This document shows positions 38,918-52,600 of a stretch of 64,000 bases of DNA, piece after piece. This DNA comes from Erythrocercus mccallii. Lineage: Eukaryota > Chordata > Aves > Passeriformes > Dicruridae. A model generated the notes under the pieces. The model was not told the DNA's origin, did no database searches, and saw only the letters and a program-made list of their open reading frames with translations. The DNA lies in NCBI GenBank assembly GCA_013397435.1, contig VZRG01000159.1, positions 396,816 through 460,815 on the forward strand, in the 5' to 3' direction. The stretch's first letter is position 1. Each line of letters begins with the position of its first letter. The position numbers and the translations under genes are program-made.

Positions 38918-39712
38918 GTCTGGTTGACTTTTTTTTTTCTTTCTCAATAATGACACATTAATAGCTTGTATACTGAAATAAGAGACCTGAAAAGAAGAAA
39001 ATGTGAAATCTTCAGTATTTTGAGATATTAAAATATGCAGGCATAATATTTACAAAGAGCAGCTGAAGGAAGAAATTATTCTAAGAGGTTGATATTTGTT
39101 TCAGAAACTTTTCCTGATAATATGCTCTATGAGGCATAGAATCTTGTAATTGTAACCCAGATCTCTCACATAAAAAGAATTGCTGATGAAAAAATGTCAA
39201 GACCCACTGTATTACCTATTTTTTTATTATACGGTTTTTAAAGGTAATGCAGATGGTTTTAGAGATCTGTAGAATGTGTCTAATTTTAAATTCTCATGAA
39301 TGTATGAATTTGTTCTTGATGCCTTCTAGATTACTGAGCTCAGGCTACTGCTGGTTCAGGCTGCTGCTTTACTCAGCATTTTGACTGGCCAATCTTCACA
39401 TGCCAGGTTCTTCACCTCTGAATTGACCATTTTATAAAATTGCATAAATTGGCATTCTGTTCTCTTATGCAGTTACCACATACTTCCATCTGATATTTCC
39501 TTCTAGGCTAAAGGGTAGATGAGTCTAAGAGTGTTTTCCTAGAACGCTGAAGACAACAGAAACATCCCTTTCTGCTTGTATATTTCATGGTCATTTCAAG
39601 TTTTTAAATAGTGAGATAGTTATTTGAATGTAAGACTTCTGGTTGGTCTACTAGTTTCAGGCAACTTCATGTTTGTCTAGTAATAGAATACTTTTTTATT
39701 TTTATTTTTTAG
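38918..39712 (+). other. ZMYM2: Intron 4 of ZMYM2
   Basis: A 795-base phase-0 intron with the non-consensus donor GTCTGG and an acceptor behind a long T-run (TTTTTATTTTTATTTTTTAG). No other feature is recognisable in it. Confidence 0.93.
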
Positions 39713-39925
39713 ATTCGTCATGAAGTTAGCTTTAAAAATATGACTCATAAGCTGTGCAGTGACCATTGCTTCAATAGATACAGGATGGCAAATGGTTTAA
39801 TAATGAATTGCTGTGAGCATTGTGGGGAGTATTTGCCCAGTAAAGGAGCTGGAAACAATGTCCTTACTATTGATGGTCAGCAGAAAAGATTCTGCTGTCA
39901 GAACTGCCTTGGTGAATACAAGCAG
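39713..39925 (+). CDS. ZMYM2: ZMYM2 coding exon: rest of MYM finger 3 and finger 4
   Basis: This exon encodes residues 436-506 (71 codons, phase 0 at both ends). Finger 3 is completed by Cys450-x3-Cys454 (KLCSDHCFNRY). Finger 4 has Cys469-x2-Cys472 and Cys497-x3-Cys500, with extra neighbouring cysteines at 468 and 496. The text between, SKGAGNNVLTIDGQQKRF, is nearly invariant in the family. The donor is CAG|GTAATG. Because both ends are phase 0, the exon could be skipped without a frame change, but this would fuse half-fingers. Confidence 0.97.
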
Positions 39926-39990
39926 GTAATGACTTCTTTACCTATAAATTAAAATTAAATAAATATTAATAGTTCCTAAGTTTATCCTGT

Positions 39991-40044
39991 TACTTACAGT
40001 TACTTACTGTACTTACTTACTTAAGTTACTTACTTACTTTACTT
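39991..40044 (+). repeat. Imperfect TTAC tandem repeat
   Basis: Repeated TTAC/ACTTAC units, interrupted by AGTTAC and GTACTT, begin 65 bases after the exon 5 donor. Confidence 0.85.
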
Positions 40045-41799
40045 GTCCTAAGAACATATAAGTAGACTTCTAAAAGACTTCTAAAAGTTAAATTAATGCC
40101 AGTGAGAAAAAACTATCTGCAATGGACCTTTTACTACTGTGTCTTTTTGATGTTGCTGTAACAGTGATACCTGTTTGTTACTAATGAAAGTATAATTGAA
40201 ATTAAGTTTTGTTAATAATTTCTATTTTTCTGTTGGTTGTATCTGAAGCATATTAAGAGCAAGCACACCACACAGGCTTTACTGGTCCATAAGTTATGTG
40301 GTTTTTTTTGTTTAGAAGCTTCTTTGTATGCAGTTGAAATTTTAAAAAATATGCAGAACATACAGATTGGACATTGGTGTGAGAAGGCTCTAACTGGTGA
40401 CAGTTTGGCTATGTACTTGCATTATGTCTGATCTCCATTGTACAGCACAGGATTCAAGAAGTTGTTACTTTCATCCATCTATGTGTTAAATTTTATGCTT
40501 TCATTTTATTTACTTGGTTTGTTTTTCATTTATTTTTAAGACTGTTAAGATAGTAGTAATTGTGTTTAATTCCAAATCAAGAAACCTGATGCTAAAGTCT
40601 TTTACATTTTGCAGAGCCAGCTTAGCTATGAACTGTTGCTAATGTTGGCTAGAAGGTTTAAATGTTTATCACAGTATTTATAGTATAATAGGATAGCTCT
40701 GAAATATTAAATATTTCAGGGGACAATGCATAATATGGGGATTTGGGGGGTTTTATTATTTGGGTTTTTTGGCTTGGCATGTTCTGCTCTGAGTTTATAG
40801 GAGTAGTGTTCTGACAGTGCTGTTTTACTAGTAAGAAATTTATGTTTCTGGTTTTGAGATGCACACTTGGATATGCGAGTAGCCCCAGTAGTGCACATTG
40901 CTTGGGGTTCATTCTTCATCTCTTCCCATTTTTAAGAAACCAGTGGTCTAAGAGAAGAGGCATTGAAGTGCTCTGTTGTAAAGTTCTTTAATGTACGTGA
41001 TGTGTGCTTGTATTTTCTCACTGGATGCCGAGCTCTGATGCTTTTGGGGATGGCTGTTCCTGTGTGTGAAGAGCAAAGCTGGAAACGTGCGTATGTAAAC
41101 AGCCTAACTGGAAATGTAACATAAGCATTATTTTTTTGCCACAGCTGTACCAAAAGGGGCAGGATAGGTTTTCAACCTACTAAAAATGTAGGCATGCCCA
41201 GAAGCCATGGAAAGACTTGAAGACACATTGAATACTGTCTCTTGAAGAAACAAAAGTGCAGGAGATTAACTTTGAAATCACATTCCCACACAAGCAGTAT
41301 AACTTACACTGCACATGGAATTATGAAATGAACATGGAATTTTGAGGTTGAATGATAAAATTTGTACCTTAATGACAAAATATACTGTATTTGTTTGCAT
41401 ATTGTTGTATTTTGTTTAGATATGTGTTTGAGAATGAGAAGAGTATGGGTAGCAAGTTGTTTGTTCTGGTTTAATTTGGGGAGAAGGAGCAGTTTGCAGT
41501 ACCAAGAAACTTCACAAGTAGTGTCAAGTTGTTGCATTATTGTGAGAACCTTTAAAATCGAGACACGTTGTTTTGGTTTATTTGGTTCACTTCCAACAGC
41601 AGATCTTAAGCAAGCAAGTTCTTAAATCCTTTATCAAAATATGTGGTACTGCACAATTATAATAGGCTGTGAGAAGCTTGATTTAGTGCTTGTGTACATC
41701 TGTTTTGGAATGGTGATTAAGTGTAATTCTTAACTGATAGATTTCAGATACTCACAGAGTGTGAGGAGTTTGGGGTACTATTAAGAGAGGCTTTAAGGC

Positions 41800-43012
41800 A
41801 AAGTCCTGTGTGACCACCCAAGTGACTTTCTGTTACAGAGTAACTACACCAGTGGATAAGGGAAGGACTGTAGATGTTTTTTATCTGGACTTTTGTAAAG
41901 CCTTTGACAATGTTCTTCTTGTCTAATTGGAAAGTGATGGATTCAACAGGTGGACTCTTGGGTGGATTAGGAATTGGTTGGATGGTTGCATCCAGAGGGT
42001 AGTGGTCAATTATTTAGAGTCTTGATAAACATTGATGACAAGTGGTGTTGCTCAGGGTCCATATTTGGACAGGTGTTATTTCATATCTTCATTAATTAGT
42101 AGACAAAGGCACCAAGATCCTCCAGAGCAAGTTTGCAAGTGACACCAAGTTGAGAGTGCAGTGACGCACCTGAACAATGGGATGCCATCCAGAGGGACTG
42201 AACAAGCCTGTTGTTGAGTGCATGGGAATCTCAGCCACATCAAAGGCTTCACAGAAGTCCAGATAAAGGACAAAGACCAAGTGCAAGGTGCTGCACCTGG
42301 CTTGGGGCATCCCCCAGTGTCTGGGGAATGAACAGATGGAGATCAGCCCCGCTGACAAGGACCTGGGGATGCTGGTGGATGAGAGGCTGGACATGAGCTG
42401 TCAGTGTGCACTCACAGCCCAGAAAGCCAAACGTGTCCTGGGCTGCATCCAAAGCAAGGCCAGGGAGGGGATTCTGCCCCTCTGCTCTGCTGAGACCCCA
42501 CTGCAGTGCTGCATTCAGCTCTGGGCTCCCAGCACAGGAAGGACAGGGACCTGTTGGAGTGAGTCCAGAGGAGGGACACTGAGATGGTCAGAGGGATGGA
42601 GAACCTTTCGTATTAAGGAAGAACTGAGGGAATTTGGGTTGTTCAATCTGGAAAACAGAAGGCTTCAGGTTGACCTAATTGTGAGCTTCCAGTAACTGAA
42701 GGGAACTTACAGGATTGATGGGACAAGACTATTTACAAGAGCATGTAGTGATGGGACATGGGGAAATGAGTTTAGATTTAAAGAGAGTAGGTTTAGATTA
42801 GATATTAGGGAAAAAATCTTTACTGTACAGGGCAGTGAGGCACTGGAACAGGTTGCCCAGGGGAGTTGTGGATGCCCTGTCCTTGGAAGTGTTCAAGGCC
42901 AGGTTGAATGGGGCCCTGAGTAGCCTGATTTTGTGGAATGTGTCTCCGACCATGGCAGAGGGGATTGGAACTAGATGATCTTCCAACCCAGACCATTCTG
43001 TGATTCTATGAG
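41800..43012 (+). repeat. CR1 LINE, 3' 1.2 kb with rearranged internal segment
   Basis: A plus-strand CR1 running from the reverse-transcriptase region to the tail. Motif A is seen as VDVFYLDFCKAFD (41,868-41,906). The catalytic YADD-box region near 42,130 reads FASD, so it is mutated. The downstream coding part contains AAGTGCAAGGTGCTGCACCTGG near 42,280 and the end contains GAAGTGTTCAAGGCCAGGTTGAATGGGGCC near 42,886. The tail is CCATTCTGTGATTCTATG at about 42,993-43,010. Stops and indels disable it. Bases 42,222-42,275 are in the opposite sense (see findings). Confidence 0.93.
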
Positions 43013-46000
43013 TACATGAAAGTCAAACTATCAAAGTGGAGTACACTTCTAGTCTATCCTATAAGTGTCCAAAGCTGCTCAGGACACAGATGCTTGAGAA
43101 TATTTAGTTGATATAATATTTAAGTTCGAAGTTTATTTAGGTTTTTTGAGTATGTTCAAGGAGTTCTGTTTTTTTAGAAAAGAAGTTTAGACTGGAAAGT
43201 GTCACTGACAACCCACTGGATCACAATTGGTAAATTATGGGTTGTTTTGTTCAGTTGTAACAGTGTTTCCTTGAAAATTACTAGATCTTGTTTTCAAGGA
43301 GAACTGCTGAAGGAGAGGTTTTGGGAGAGTCATTACTGCATACTGAAATAAACTTAATGAAAGAAATAACACAGGAAAAGTTAATGTCATTAGATTCCAG
43401 CATTGTGTTCTACAACTAATTATTGTGTGTCACCTAAGAGTTTTAGGAAATGTTTTCTTACAAACAGTTGTAAAATAAATAGGTCTTATTGGCATGAGCT
43501 TTGTATTAAGCAGTTTATATTGTAAATGTCGTACACCTATGAATATTGCTATACATTTGTAGTAGTAATAAATGAAAACTCCTTATTACTTGTACTTATC
43601 TATATACTTAATCACAGTTTTTAAAAATAAATATGACACTGATTTGAATACAATTTTTCAATAACTCATCATGGACTTTTTTTTCTTAGTTTCTTGGGAT
43701 AAAAAAAATATACTTGTGGGTAATAAAAATTACAGTGGCTCTCAGAATGACAAGTAATTGGATTACTGCAAGTAATCCATCTGCTGCTAAGTGTGTCTTT
43801 CCTCTGCTTTAGACTGTTCCTGAGAGTAATAAACAGTGTTATTCCTGGAATGGAGAGTAGGTTTTTGCTCAAATGTCATAAATCACCTTTCAAGGTGATG
43901 GATGCACTTAGCTTCCATTGTACCAGTTTCAGAACCTGCTTTAAAAATGAGGCATGCATAGTCTTTAATATTGCATTATGTGTCTTGATTTTCTGAGAGG
44001 TCATGGTTGTTCTTTCTTTCATAAAACTTTAAGTGATTGCCAAGCTTAGATGTCTTTTACTATTAAAAAGTTATGAAATAAAAATAGTTATTTCTGAAAT
44101 AATTAAAAAATAGACATAACTCAGGCTTACTGTATTAATATGCAAGAGCAAGTTAATTTATGACAACAGCTATTTGTGAAGACAGCTAAGTGCAAGTCAA
44201 GCTTTTTTAGAAAGATAAAACAATAAAATAATTTAAAATAATAGTTTTAAATAATAAAAAAAAATGTGTGACAATTTAGATAAAATGTGAAAACAAAGCT
44301 CTCATTGGAAGTGCTTCAATTTTTTAAAACCTGAAGATGACGATTCCTGCTAGATTATACACTCCAGCTGTTGCACTGAGGTTCAAACTCGTCACATGTA
44401 GAGGGTCAAGAAGAACTTAAAAAATTACCTCTAAACAAAATGGAAAAAAACCCCTCACACTAGAAGAGAATGAAATTTTATCTGAACAGGAGCTGACTAA
44501 AATTCTGTTATTGTACAAATATTGAAATACCTTAATTTCTTTGAGCCAGATACTTTGTATAGTTAAAATGAAAATGTAGGCATTTAAAAATTACTTAAGT
44601 GATTCATTTGAAAATTATTTGTGCAATAAATTGGAAGTGATCTCAAATGTGCCTGCCATAAAGATGTTAGCCACATGCAGCACCTAGGTTGTTTCAGTAT
44701 TTTTGTTTCTGCCCTATCGCAGGTTTTCTGCCTCCACAAAATTAGTTAACTTCCTTTTCAGAGTACTTCCCATGCTTCTGTCTTGGTTTGCTGGATGTTG
44801 GTACAGGCTTGACAACCTTGTTTTAAGAAGCAAGTGGAATATCCTGTGACTTTATGACTTAGCTTGTGCAACCAACCATACCTTTTAATTTTGAGCTTTT
44901 CCAGCTAAGCTAAAGCAGCATCTATGTCTGCTTTTAAAAATATTTTGCTTCCTTGCCTGATCAGTCCTTGATTCTACCAAGGAAGTATTTAATGCCTTGC
45001 TAGTTAAAAATGTTCCTTTACTTTTTTTTTACTTTGCTTCTGTGACTAAAATTCTTCTTAGAATGTGACCTGGGATTTGCTTGCTTTGGGGGCTTCTTAC
45101 AGTGATGGTCTTCATCTGCTGCCAAAAAGGAGGTGGGGGGGAAGGGGTGGGAAAGGAGCTCTAGCTGTTTCTTCATAGGCTTTTTGATAGCTCTGGATGG
45201 AAGTGATACTGAATGAATGTGAGCCAGATGAGAGTTTTTCTAGTTGGAGAGGATGCTTGCAGTGTCTTTTCATCTAATTAAAAATTTTTCAATACTGAAT
45301 AAAAGTGCATTACTTGTTGATCAGATGAAGACTTAGTACTGAACATGCTTCAAGACTAATAAGGCTATGCCATGCCCCTAAGCCATTCACTTACAAGCAA
45401 TAGAAAAAAAACACCTTAGGCAGTTGTGCTTCCTTGTTCAGTTTCTGCTCCTTGCCAAGGAACTGGTTTTGTGAAACTCTTAAAAACTCATTATTTGTCT
45501 GTTTTATCCTCTGCAGGCGTTTAAGAGCCTTCACTGTATACAATAGTATGCATATCAGTTCTGCAATTAACAATTAATTGCTTACATAGTTTGTACTTAG
45601 CCTCATAAAGTGTATTGTTATCTACTGGTTTAATATCACCAAATGCTGTGATAGAATGTCTTGGCACTTGGCACTTCAGTGGAAGCATCTAGGGTTTTCG
45701 ACTTTGTCTTGTGTCTTATCCCATGCAGTGTCTGGATTTTTTTGTGTTTCTTTGCTATTAAGACAGTGTCCTTCCTGTCTTGATAGTACAATGAACTACA
45801 AAATCTACCACTTCCTGCTGCTGTTACTGTTTTATAAACTCTCATTTCCAAGTTTCAAGAGTAAGTACTCTTGACAAAGTCAGTAATTGCTAGAGTTAAA
45901 CAGCACACTTACATTAAAATGTGAAAAGCACTGATTTTGAATTCTGGTCACTTTTAAAGCGATATTCTGTGGTTTCAGCCAGATTAAACTGTGGTTTAGT

Positions 46001-48789
46001 AGTGGAGTTCCTTTCTCGTATAGTAAACCGCTTCTGTTTAGTTCAGGTAATACTCAGTTTGGTATTAAGTAACCTCTGATAATACTGTTGTCTCATACTA
46101 CGCACACTGCTACAAATGGACAAATGGAGATAGCTAGATGTTTTTTATCCCATCTAACATGGTTAAAAGACAGAAATCTTTATTAACCAAGGAATAATCA
46201 TTTCCCCTTTCTTCCTGCTTAGCAATATGGGGAGGTTTTTTGAGACCTCTTAGTTTTTATGAGCCCAAGTTTCTTGCATCTCTGATGCAAATTGAGTCCT
46301 AGAAACTATCCTGTTCTACCTTTTCTTTTACTGTTTATTTACTCCTGCTTTCTGGAACCATGTATTTTGCCATTTCTTCTTCAAATGTCTGTTTTCCAAC
46401 TCCAGAATTCGCTGCTCTTCAATAAAAATTGTTACCAGATTCCTTAGATATCTGAATATGGTTCAACATAACTGTTCAGGATACTATTATGTATATATTT
46501 TAGAAGATGAAATTAGATGGGTCCATCAGAAAAAAGTTAAAATGGCTTTGTAGTTTTGAAGAAAACTACATAGGGCAGTCAAGTGTGAGGTGTGATTTGT
46601 GTGGGAACACAGGAGCTTCTTGGAAAGAGGAAGAGAGGTGGCATGACTAGGTGTCAGAGTTGTAATGGATATAACCACATCGGTACACTGGTGTACCTGG
46701 AGCAATTACCTGGATGGGGTTGAGGGGAAGAGGGAAAAGGCAGAACAGAAACAGCTGAAACATTCAGTTAATGTAGAAGTAACTTGCTTTTTGAGGCAGA
46801 TGTTTTCAGCTCTGCTTTTCTCAGAGACAGGAAGACAAGTGTCTTGAGAGTGGGAACAAAACAAGCAAAAAGAACAGTGGCAGTTGGAGATGCCAAGGAA
46901 AAGTACTGGACTAGTTATTGATCTAGCTGTTTGCAGAGTTGAGCTGATGAAATAGTAGACGTACATCACTTGGTGTTCAAGGCCCACAAAAGCAATTACT
47001 TCATCTTTTGCTCTTAGGACTTGGGCAAATGCTTTTGAGGAAAAGTTTATAGTTGTTATTCTTGGGGAGAGATGATTTGGATGCAGTATTTTTAGAGAAA
47101 ATAAATTATACAGTTCCTTTGCTGATACCTTGTTCTTTTCTTAGAAGTGCATGTTGCCTCTGGATCCATTAGACCATCCTTCCAAATGAATCTGAAGTTT
47201 AGCTGCAATTTTGTTGATTACCTTTATGAGGGATCTCTGTTATAGAATTCCATGTAGCAAATGTATCTGCTTTTCTACTTAGAGAAAATGTCTTCATTTT
47301 TTCTGTTTGAGCACAGGCATACTGTGTTTGTCCTGGAATTTCCTGCTGTTTTTCTTAATTCTAATCCAAACCTCTTATTCTATAAAGCTACCAGGGAGGT
47401 TTGCCTGGATTGAGAAGTATTTAACAATCTGTTTTACCATGGAGTTTTAACTACAAAGCATTTTCTTTAACTGGAAGCAAATCTTTGAGCTGCTACATAG
47501 CATTGTAGCAATCAGCTGCTGTTCTCATATTTTCTATTCACTGGCCCTTGCATGGGAGAAGTTGTAGCAAGAATGCTCTCTTACACTGATGGATGTCCAT
47601 TATCAAAGCCTATGAAGCAGGTGATAATCCTTTTTTTTTCGGTTAAGAATAGAAGTGTCTAGCACCTATGTCTAGATTCAAGGCAGTAATAGCTTTATTG
47701 AAGCACTGATGGAGCCAGGAGGTTGAAGAACAGAGGTTTTCATTAGTTTGAGTTGCAAACAGAAATGAGGCTTCTAATACGCTGTAAAGTTATAGTATTG
47801 CTCTGACAATTACTTTGGAGTTTGATCTTTATTCTTTGTAGGGTACTTGCAACAAGAGCTCTAGACTTCAGCTTACATGATCCTTTCAGTAAGATGTAAA
47901 GGAAGGTCAAGATTCCTTCTAAAATTATAGTTGCTTATAGTGGCAAGAATAAAAATTTCTCACAAACCCTCTAAGTGAATTTTATTTCCAAGAATTAGTA
48001 TTTTTGTTGAAACAATTCCTTCAGTTTTGGAATATGTCACATTCATCTGCTTTGTATTGCATTTTGGTAGTTGCTTTTGTAGTTGCCCATTTGAGTTGAA
48101 CACTGTCCTAGTGAACAGAAAGAATATTTGAAATATACCTAGAACTAGTGACTTGAAAGAGTTTTCATATGACATTGTTTAATGTCTGTTACCTGTCATG
48201 AGATGCCTATCATGAAACAGACCTTCTGGAATTAAGTCTAAAGATATACAAACAACTCATGAAAGAATGAGTGAGTTTAGAATTAAATATAATGAGACAA
48301 CTATTGAGGCTTCTTCATCTACCATAGACGTTATGCTTTGGAAGAGGTCAGATATGCAATAGAATATAGCCAAAATTAGGTCATCTCAATGCAGAATCTA
48401 GATGGAGTAGTGAAGGGGAGTTTTAGTCAGACTGCTGTGCATCAAGGTTCCCCTCAGAGGGCACTGGGCCTTTATTCTCTTGGACTTTTGCTTCTGGATT
48501 AGGTTAGTTTATTTGTACTTAGTAATTGATACAGTTTTCTTTACTAATTTGATTATGTTTTAACTTCAGTTTTACTTGAAATTACAGTCCTCAAATGTTC
48601 ATGTTTTCACAGGATGCTGTAGATGTAGAATTTGCACATGGGAGGAAAATGCTTGATACTTTCTCTTGCAGATTGGTTTTGTGTTAATTTCATCTTTGAA
48701 AGAAACTTGAAGCCGAAGGTAGTTTGACTGTGCGGGTTTTGTCATTGGGCCTTTTTTTCTACTGTTGAAATACCATGGGGAGCACAGGA

Positions 48790-49677
48790 TGAAGCTAATA
48801 CTTGATCTGGAATGGAAGATAATTTCCAAGAAAGCAGCTTTGGAGAAAAAGACTTGGGTGTCCCAGTGGAGAAGCTGAACTGGGATTAGGAGTGTGCCCT
48901 TGCAGCAAAGATGGCCAGCTGGGTCCTGTCTCCTAAAATGCCTGACCTCTGGAGGTTGTCTTGTGCGCCCCCAGCTCAAACAGGGTCACCTGGAGCAGGT
49001 CCTCCAGGACCACATGCATTTGCATTTTTGCGTATCTCCAAGGATGTGGACTCCCCAGCTTGTGTGGGCAACCTGTTGTTATAATAGCAAGAGTACAACC
49101 AGCAGGAACAGGGGAGGTGATTTTTGTGCCCCATGCTGCCCCCCCATCCTTCTTGAAACTGCATCTGGAGTACAATGGCTGGTTTTGGATTGGACAGAAT
49201 GAAAGGCATTGTCATACTAATGCAAGTTCAGTGGAGAGCTGCCAATTTGCTTAGATGGCTGAAGTACCTGATGTAGTAGTACAGGCACAGGAAAGGTTAC
49301 TTTGTTCAGCCCTGGGAAGTGTAAAGGGGGATGGGTTAGCTAATGGGAGGAGACAGAAAAAGACGAACTCTGAGTTGTGCAGTGAAAGGAAAAAAGACAA
49401 GAGACACAATTTGAAAACAAGAGGAAACTTAAAGAAAAAGTTGGTTTGTTTTTTGTTGTGTTTTGGTTGCTTGCTTGATTTTTTTGTGTGTTTTGTTTTG
49501 GTTTTTTTCTCTCCTGTAAGGATGGTGAAATCCTTCTGAGGGGTTTGGAGTTTTTGTCCTTGGAGATGCTCAGATTTGAGTGGACAAGATCCTTAGCAAA
49601 CACCTCTGGAGCTGCTTTGAGCAGGAGGCTGCACTTGATCTCAGGAGGTCTCTTCCAGTCCATATGATTCTGTGATT
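48790..49677 (+). repeat. CR1 LINE interrupted by another CR1
   Basis: A plus-strand CR1 recognised by GACTTGGGTGTCCCAGTGGAG near 48,850, GTGTGCCCTTGCAGCAAAG near 48,892, ACTGCATCTGGAGTAC near 49,159 and the tail GGTCTCTTCCAGTCCATATGATTCTGTG near 49,647. The segment 48,940-49,085 interrupts it with antisense CR1 sequence. Bases 49,340-49,520 are an AG-rich then T/G-rich stretch that fits the consensus poorly and may hold a further insertion or expansion. Confidence 0.85.
48940..49085 (-). repeat. Nested antisense CR1 fragment
   Basis: Read on the plus strand this has the antisense CR1 order GACCTCTGGAGGTTGTC, then CAAACAGGGTCACCTGGAGCA, then GGACTCCCCAGCTTGTGTGGGCAACCTG. This is the 3' end of a CR1 in reverse. 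It lies inside the plus-strand copy, which resumes after it, so it inserted later or arose by local inversion. Confidence 0.7.
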
Positions 49678-52600
49678 TTGTTCTTCTGAAACAAGAAAGC
49701 AGTGATTTTTAAAATAAAGATTCAGGAAGTTTTACATTTTGTTTCCTCTTTACTTAGTCACTAGTGAAGATTTTGGTATACTGTTCTGGTTTTCCTCTGA
49801 CAGCGAAGATCATTTTGTGTCCTGCCATGAAATAGCAACAACATTGACACAGCTTTATGTTTTCCTTAATTTCTTCACTTTTGGATGGTTAAAATATTAG
49901 ATTAAATACATACTGTAGTAAGAACCTGAGAAAGCTGTCACAGTTCTCATCAGGGATTGAAACTCCTGCAGTGATGTAAATGGGTGTACATGGAAGAGTA
50001 AGAACAGGGCAGGAACTTAGGACATTTTCCTCTGAGCATTCTCTTAGCTTCTGACTCTCTAGAGGTCAGGGCATCCCCTGAACTTGATGCAATGTTCCTG
50101 TATGCTGTTATTGGCCAATCTCTATAATTAGTGCTTGTCCAGTCTCCTTGTGAATGCATACAAACTGTTTTTCCATCCATGACTCTCTTTGGTAAGAGGT
50201 TCTGCTGACCTGGTGTTTGTTACATGAAGAGCTGTATCCTGTTCATTTTCAAATTTCCATTGATATTCATGTGATTTAGTGTAGTAGTTTATATTAGAAA
50301 ATACACTGGGCAGTTGATCCATAGTGCCCTCCATAGTACCAGTTTTGGTTCTGTCATTATTCTCCTAAGCTATCTTGTTTCCAGGCCAAAAACCCTTACC
50401 TCAGGAGAATGCTCTTTGACCCTCTGTATTACTGTAGCTCTCTTTAATTTTAGTGAATCTTGTGTTTGTTTATAGCAGCTAGAAGGGTACTTCGAGAGGA
50501 AGGATTCTCAAATGTTACTTTTTCTGCAGAATTAAGTTAATACTGCAGATTCTTAGAGATGAAAGAGATTATGTTGGGAAGAATTTGAGAATAGAAATGT
50601 AAGTTAGCTGAGAAACTTGATAGTCTCATCTGGAAATTTCACACTTATGAACAGAAAAACATTGGTCTACATTATGGGTATTCAAAAACATTAGAGATAC
50701 AGTGAGGCTCTCTGTTGATGTTGTCAGTGGAGGAAGTTGTTGAGTTAGACTCTTAAAACAATAAATGTTTGAGACACATAATGCTGATTGAATACTTTCA
50801 GGTATGCATTAGTCTTTTTTTAACAATAGTGTGATACTCCTTGGGGTTTTTTTAAAAATGGTTTTAATATTTGAACTTGGAAGTTTAGGGAGTGCTGGAA
50901 AGAGTAGTAAAAATGCAGGAGAAATGTTTAGCTTGAGGGAGATGATGATTACAATATTTTAGGAGCAATACACTTAAGGAAGTTTTGGGCCTTCTAATTT
51001 TCTTTTTTCCACCATGCCCTGTCTTCTTTACTTGTGTATCAATATGTTTAAATTTCTAATAATGCAGAAATGGTCAAATATTCTTTTTAGTTGTTATTAT
51101 AAGAATAAAATGAGAGCTTTGTTATTACAGTTTCTCTCCTACCCACAGAATCTTCTGCATAGTTGGCATGTTTTTTGGAAATTATTATTCTTTGTAGTCT
51201 TGATAAATTAGATCTAGGTTTGCTAGATTATTACTAGATAGGAATAAAAATTTTTCTTGCTTTTACATCTGAAAGAGATGGGGTGAAGTCAGTAAATGAC
51301 TCCAGTATTTTGAAAATGTATGAAATGATTGACATGCTGTTGACACGCTGTTGCACTATTTGTGTGCATTAACCTTTCTTGATATCACCTGAATGATGAG
51401 ATATTTGAGATGCTGGTTAGCAAAAGCTGTTTCTGCTTCAAGGAATTTTTGTCGAAACGTAGTTTGCTGACACAATGAGTTTTTTTCCAATTATGCTCTG
51501 ATCCATTTACTATAAATTCATTTATTAAAACCTACACTTTTGTCTTGCTGTTTCTTGATGTCACTGTAACCTCTGTTGGATTTCTCTTTTGGATATGGAA
51601 CCTGTAAAAGTTTGATTTACCTGTGCATTGTTTTCTGATTATATTGCTGAATACTCTTAGTATAAGTTGTTTGCCAGCATATTTGCATCAATGCTTCTAG
51701 ACTTACATTTTGGTTTATTCTGGAGCTACCAATGCTATTTGTGGAAGCACATTTTTTTTATGGTGGTTGTCCATTAAGCACATTCCAAGAAATCAAATCG
51801 TTTGTAAATTGTTGCCTCCTCTATTATTAGTAATATAACTCGGAGTTTTCTGGATGCCCTGCTTTTGTTTCTTAGCGTGCCAGAGGAGATGAATGTATAG
51901 CAGCAGAATAGCTACAACTCACAGAACAATGTAACTTCTACGTTTTGGTCTTGGTACTAAGTTTGAATTTTGTCAATATTGTGGCTGATAAGGAAGATAA
52001 TGATGTCCTGAGTAACATGTTTAAAGGTAAATGGAAAAAAATTAAAATAGGAGGGAAATATCCTAGAGTCCAATTTTATACCCTCTCTAGACAGGAGTTT
52101 GATATCTTGACAGGTACTCCTTTTTGGAGGAAATCCCCAGCAAAGGTTTCATCAAAACAGCACATGGAAATTGTGAAGTTGTGTAGAAGTTTTGCTGGTC
52201 TCTGCAAGTTGCTACATCCGATTTGTGTCACAGGCATGTGGATTTGTATGTTTTTTGTGGACGCTCTTAGTATAGGAAAGATGACCTTATAAACCCATAA
52301 ATTTCATCTCTAGCTGTCTGTAAGACTGGATTTAACTACTTTTCAAATTCGGGTACTGATAAATAGGAAGACCAAAGATATCCTCTGAAGCTTCTCTCAC
52401 TCTGTATGAAGTGAAACACTATGCCTTTCCTTCCCCTTTCCATCCTTGAGAATAGGGAAATAGGGAGAGAGAGTGCCAAAATAATTTCTTTAGAAGGGAT
52501 CTTAAGTGCCTAAGTGATGATTTTCTAATACTTAATAAGGTGAGTCTTTGTAGTAGGAGGCCCATCATTTTTGGTCAGGAATTTTCTCTGTCACTGTCAA

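Noticed and set aside
42288..42695. 135-residue open frame
   Set aside because: It lies in a CR1 element and represents the remnant of its ORF2.
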